Notes under the pieces: model-generated
Database searches by the model: none
What the model saw: only the letters and a program-made list of their open reading frames with translations
Told to the model about the DNA's origin: nothing
Source: Gammaproteobacteria bacterium
GTDB taxonomy: Bacteria; Pseudomonadota; Gammaproteobacteria; Eutrophobiales; Eutrophobiaceae
Direction of reading: 5' to 3'
Assembly (NCBI GenBank): GCA_004356415.1
Contig: SMWN01000009.1
Coordinates: 1 to 8,855 of the forward strand
DNA length: 8,855 nt
In this document: positions 5,981 to 8,855 of the stretch, piece after piece
How positions within the stretch are numbered: the first letter of the stretch is position 1
Layout of the letters: the number at the start of each line of letters is the position of its first letter
Position numbers and translations under genes: made by a program

Positions 5981-7582
5981 CTATTGCCTGTTATCCAATA
6001 TCAAATCACTGGCTTTTTCTGCGATCATTATTGTAGGTGCGTTGGTATTGCCCGCAACTATCTCCGGCATAATAGATGCGTCAGCAACCCGTATATTCTC
6101 TAAACCCTTAATCTTTAAATCAGGTGTAACAACGGTTTGATGGTCATTTGCTGATCCCATACGGCACGTCCCTACCAGATGGAAAGCAGTACCAAGATGA
6201 GATAAAATATAATCTGTGATGTCTTTGTCAGTTTTTATTTTATCACCGGGGCAAATCTCCAATGGGTTATATCGTCTGAACGGTTTGGCCTTTAATAACT
6301 GCCTTAATATTTTAAAACCATCAGTTAGTGTATGCTTGTCATCTATATCTGCCAGAAGATTTGGATCGATTTGTGGCTGGTATTCACCGTCTATTTTTTC
6401 CAGCCAAAGGCGTCCTCTGGATGTAGGTTTTAATAAACATACATCGGAATAATAACCTCTTCCCCAGACAATCGAACTACCCTGATGTCCGACGCGAGCG
6501 GGGATAAAGTGGAATTGGATATCAGGTTCCGATATGTTTTTATTGGTTCTGGCAAAGCCTCCGGCTTCTACCGTGTTACTCGTTAACAGGCCACGCCTTT
6601 TAAGTAGATACTCTAATGATGAGAATAGGATTGAAGGCATGGTTTTAAAAGTAACTCCATAGCCAACAGAAGGAGCTGAAAAGTGTATGGGTATAGCAGG
6701 ATGATCATGTAGATTTTCACCAACACCAGGTAGATCATGAATAACATTAATTTCTAGATTATGAAGTTGTATCGCCGGACCGACACCCGATTGAAGTAAT
6801 ATGGTTGGAGTACCAATTGAACCGGCGCATAGAATCACTTCACTATGCACATTTATTTTTTCTAAATTATTTCCTTTTTTTATTATTATAGATTCAGCAC
6901 GTTTGTTATTAAAATTAATAACCTTAACCTCAGCATTTGTAATAACCTCTAAATTAGGGCGTTTTAAAACCGGTTTCAAAAATGCATCAGCGGAGCTCCA
7001 GCGACTGCCGTTATGCATATTCAATTGATACGTACCCAAACCTTCCTGAATTTCACCATTAAAATCGTTATTAGATGGAATACCAATCTCTACCCCGGCC
7101 GCTGTTAAGACATTACAGAGAAAATTGGGGGAGGGAGGATCCTCTACATATAGAGGCCCATTATCACCATGCAGTGGATCAGAACCCAGACGCATGTTTT
7201 GTTCAGATCGCTTGAAATACGGTAGAACTGCTTGCCAGTCCCAACCGGTACATCCCAACTCTGACCAGCGATCATAGTCACTGGGTCTGCCACGAATATA
7301 GACCATGCTATTAATGGAACTGGAACCACCAAGCGTTTTACCACGGGGGATAGGGATGGACTGGTGTTTCAATTGTGTCTGGGGTGTTGAAGTGTATAAC
7401 CAGTTAAAGCGTGGGTGCTTCATCAAACTGACCAGGCCAATCGGGATTTTAATCCTTATATCATTATCATTTGGGCCAGCTTCAATTAAACAAACACTTT
7501 TGGTTTTATCAATGCTTAATCTGTTTGCCAAACAGCATCCAGCAGAACCGGCACCAATGATTACAAAATCGAATGTTTGCAT
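5981..7582 (-). CDS. GMC-family FAD-dependent oxidoreductase (choline/alcohol dehydrogenase-like)
   Basis: A 533-residue flavoprotein of the glucose-methanol-choline family, predicted to oxidise an alcohol group with FAD. The N-terminal dinucleotide fold is VIIGAGSAG (7-15), with Glu34 (LIEAGPND) for the ribose. GMC signature 1 lies at 79-104 (starting PRGKTLGG, with YIRGRPSDYD) and signature 2 at 253-269 (AGSIGTP to SGVGP). The active-site pair is His468 (FHLVGTCRMG) and Asn512 (GNTNAPT). Length is normal for the bacterial choline dehydrogenase/AlkJ-like group. An in-frame TTG at 7594 would add four residues, but the ATG at 7582 places Met just before the FAD fold and leaves 12 bp to the upstream stop, so it is preferred. 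There is no signal peptide. The gene is AT-rich in places (6841-6900 is about 22% GC). It is the last gene of the leftward set; the substrate is unknown and the electron acceptor may be a quinone or oxygen. Confidence 0.95.
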   Translation of the reverse strand: MQTFDFVIIGAGSAGCCLANRLSIDKTKSVCLIEAGPNDNDIRIKIPIGLVSLMKHPRFNWLYTSTPQTQLKHQSIPIPRGKTLGGSSSINSMVYIRGRPSDYDRWSELGCTGWDWQAVLPYFKRSEQNMRLGSDPLHGDNGPLYVEDPPSPNFLCNVLTAAGVEIGIPSNNDFNGEIQEGLGTYQLNMHNGSRWSSADAFLKPVLKRPNLEVITNAEVKVINFNNKRAESIIIKKGNNLEKINVHSEVILCAGSIGTPTILLQSGVGPAIQLHNLEINVIHDLPGVGENLHDHPAIPIHFSAPSVGYGVTFKTMPSILFSSLEYLLKRRGLLTSNTVEAGGFARTNKNISEPDIQFHFIPARVGHQGSSIVWGRGYYSDVCLLKPTSRGRLWLEKIDGEYQPQIDPNLLADIDDKHTLTDGFKILRQLLKAKPFRRYNPLEICPGDKIKTDKDITDYILSHLGTAFHLVGTCRMGSANDHQTVVTPDLKIKGLENIRVADASIMPEIVAGNTNAPTIMIAEKASDLILDNRQ

Positions 7583-7594
7583 GTATAGTTTCAA

Positions 7595-8503
7595 TTAATT
7601 GATTGAATAAAAATTACGAGCTGTGTCAGCAAAGAGTTGTTGCTTTTCATCAAGACTGAATTCTTTAATGATCTCCATATAAGCATTCCAGACAGCATGA
7701 TAATCAGCGTATAGCTTTTCTACGGGAAAATTTGAACCGAACATACATCGCTCCGGAGTGAAAATATCAATAACATTTATGATTATTGGGCGAATACTGT
7801 CAACGGTCCATTCATGATCAAACATGCCAAAGCCGGAGATCTTGCAATAAATGTTAGGTAACTCTGCCAATTTCTTTATTTGTGTTTTCCAAAATGAAAA
7901 ACCTTCATCACTTTGATCAAAGGGAGAGCCACAATGACACAAAGCAACCTTAAGTTCCGGAATTTCGACGAAAATTTCTCTTGCCTTTGAGATTTGAGAC
8001 GGGATCAGTTGTAAATCGAAGGACAAATCATATTCTGCAATTCTGGATAAATTTTCTATCCATATTGGATTATCTAACAGCATAGCACTATCTGTATTCG
8101 CGTCTTCTTCGGGAGAACGTCCTACAATTTGTCGTACCCCACGCAGATTGGGATAGTTACGATGTTCCTGGAGTTTTTCCATCGCACCTGTATCAACCAG
8201 GTTACAAAAAGCAACGATACCCTGGGGGAAACCCTTGCTATCTTTGGCATCAGTAACTGATTGTAACCAGCGGGTTTCGTCTACAGCCTGATCTTCATCG
8301 ACACCGACTTGTATATGCACCGATGCTGAAACAGGCAGATCACCAATGTCGGCAAAGAAATCCTGAATTAAATAATCCTTTTGAATCGGAGTAGGATCAC
8401 CAAAAAATCGTTTCACACCTATTGCCATTAACCAGGGGTAGTGGCAGGCCTGAAGATCCCAGAGATGGTGATGCGCATCAATTATCGAAAATTGTGGATC
8501 CAT
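7595..8503 (-). CDS. Amidohydrolase-family protein (COG3618, lactonase / PDC-hydrolase-like)
   Basis: A 302-residue metal-dependent TIM-barrel hydrolase of the amidohydrolase 2 group. The N-terminal HxH motif is IIDAHHHLWD with His11 and His13. A barrel histidine, His190 (VALCHCGSP), and the C-terminal MFGSNFPVEK (254-263) follow, where Asn258 stands at the position of the usual metal/catalytic Asp. This Asn form is, as I recall, common in COG3618 proteins. Characterised relatives hydrolyse 2-pyrone-4,6-dicarboxylate or sugar lactones such as L-fuconolactone and L-rhamnonolactone, so a lactone or cyclic ester is a reasonable but unproven substrate. The ATG at 8503 directly abuts the stop codon of the upstream SnoaL-like gene, and the GMC gene starts 12 bp after its stop, so the three form one transcript. 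No clear Shine-Dalgarno sequence is present. The protein is cytoplasmic and of normal length. Confidence 0.93.
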   Translation of the reverse strand: MDPQFSIIDAHHHLWDLQACHYPWLMAIGVKRFFGDPTPIQKDYLIQDFFADIGDLPVSASVHIQVGVDEDQAVDETRWLQSVTDAKDSKGFPQGIVAFCNLVDTGAMEKLQEHRNYPNLRGVRQIVGRSPEEDANTDSAMLLDNPIWIENLSRIAEYDLSFDLQLIPSQISKAREIFVEIPELKVALCHCGSPFDQSDEGFSFWKTQIKKLAELPNIYCKISGFGMFDHEWTVDSIRPIIINVIDIFTPERCMFGSNFPVEKLYADYHAVWNAYMEIIKEFSLDEKQQLFADTARNFYSIN

Positions 8504-8855
8504 TTAAATTTTAGTATAGACCTGACGCAGGACCACAAGCTCAGCAAAAACTGTCCATTCTTCTGCAATTTTATCCTCGATTAAACGCCAGTGTGTACAG
8601 CCGAGAATTAACAGATCCTTGTGAGAGAGAGCGCCATAAATACCTTCCTTGTCATGCAAGCCGGTTAGCGTCCAACGGATAGCAACATCAAGGTCACCAT
8701 CCCGGTATGGGATTGAATATATATGATCAATACTTATTTTGATATTGGATAAGGTATTCAATATTTCAACCACATATGTATCGAGTTCTTTTTGGCCCTG
8801 TAACTCACGCCCCGCAGGCCCATGGAATTGACAATCCGGGGCATAGACGGTTTTG
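8504..8855 (-). CDS. SnoaL-like / NTF2-fold protein (5' end outside window)
   Basis: The reading frame is open from the right edge of the window to the TAA at 8504-8506, giving 116 residues of the C-terminal part; the true start lies outside. A GTG at 8773 could give a shorter 89-residue protein, but the upstream frame has family-like sequence (YAPDCQFHGPAGRELQG), so the longer form is preferred. The pattern is that of the SnoaL-like polyketide cyclase/NTF2-fold group: an early YAPDCQFHGP strand, a central DGDLDVAIRWTLTGLHD, and the C-terminal IEDKIAEEWTVFAELVVLRQ. Such proteins act as isomerases, hydratases, cyclases or small-ligand binders, and no specific reaction can be assigned. It ends exactly where the amidohydrolase begins, which implies coupled expression and perhaps action on the same intermediate. 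Confidence 0.8.
   Translation of the reverse strand, partial: KTVYAPDCQFHGPAGRELQGQKELDTYVVEILNTLSNIKISIDHIYSIPYRDGDLDVAIRWTLTGLHDKEGIYGALSHKDLLILGCTHWRLIEDKIAEEWTVFAELVVLRQVYTKI

Noticed and set aside
5969..5984. Near-palindrome around GGCTAGCC as a bidirectional terminator
   Set aside because: The stem has only two GC pairs plus a mismatch and lacks a flanking T-run, so a terminator call is not supported.
6841..6960. Very AT-rich stretch in the GMC gene as a possible inserted element
   Set aside because: The reading frame continues without interruption through GMC signature 2 and the protein has normal length, so this is only local composition.
7583..7594. TTG start four codons upstream of the GMC ATG
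   Set aside because: It has no ribosome binding site and sits directly against the amidohydrolase stop; the ATG at 7582 fits the usual distance to the FAD-binding strand.

Overview
The window is a compact, entirely protein-coding stretch with the look of a catabolic gene cluster from a proteobacterium. Moderate-to-low GC content, short intergenic gaps and the mix of enzyme families suggest a gammaproteobacterium, possibly marine, but no taxonomic marker gene is present and this is inference. I see no rRNA, tRNA, CRISPR array, insertion sequence or attachment site. No gene-free stretch exceeds 300 bases; the longest is the divergent promoter region at 729-869.

Layout. (1) Leftward from 728 and running off the left edge is a classical short-chain dehydrogenase (SDR). 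(2) Positions 729-869 form a divergent promoter region with several short dyads that could be operators. (3) Rightward from 870 to 5931 are five closely packed genes: a HisD-family dehydrogenase of the HpsN (sulfopropanediol dehydrogenase) type, a LacI-family regulator, an alpha/beta hydrolase, a stand-alone zinc-site MetE-like protein, and an HpcH/HpaI-type aldolase that overlaps the MetE-like gene by 4 bp. (4) A 49 bp convergent gap at 5932-5980. (5) Leftward from the right edge to 5981 is a second tight set: a SnoaL-like protein (5' end outside the window), a COG3618-type amidohydrolase and a GMC flavin oxidoreductase, with 0 bp and 12 bp between them.

How the genes may work together. The enzyme set is four oxidoreductases or lyases acting on hydroxy/oxo compounds (SDR, HisD-like, GMC, HpaI-type aldolase), two hydrolases (alpha/beta fold, amidohydrolase/lactonase type), a thiol alkyl- or methyl-transferase fold (MetE-like) and a SnoaL-like small protein. 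With a LacI regulator, this reads as an inducible pathway: alcohol oxidation, hydrolysis of an ester or lactone, then retro-aldol cleavage to pyruvate or a related oxoacid plus an aldehyde. The substrate cannot be read from the sequence. Two candidate classes are a C3 sulfonate or other organosulfur compound (HpsN-like dehydrogenase plus MetE-like thiol-zinc enzyme) and a sugar acid or lactone (SDR, COG3618 lactonase type, HpaI-type aldolase, LacI regulator). No transporter, dehydratase or sulfo-lyase lies inside the window, so the pathway is incomplete here.

The most interesting point is the combination of a HisD paralogue outside any histidine operon and a MetE-core protein translationally coupled to an aldolase. 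I cannot match this combination to a characterised pathway.
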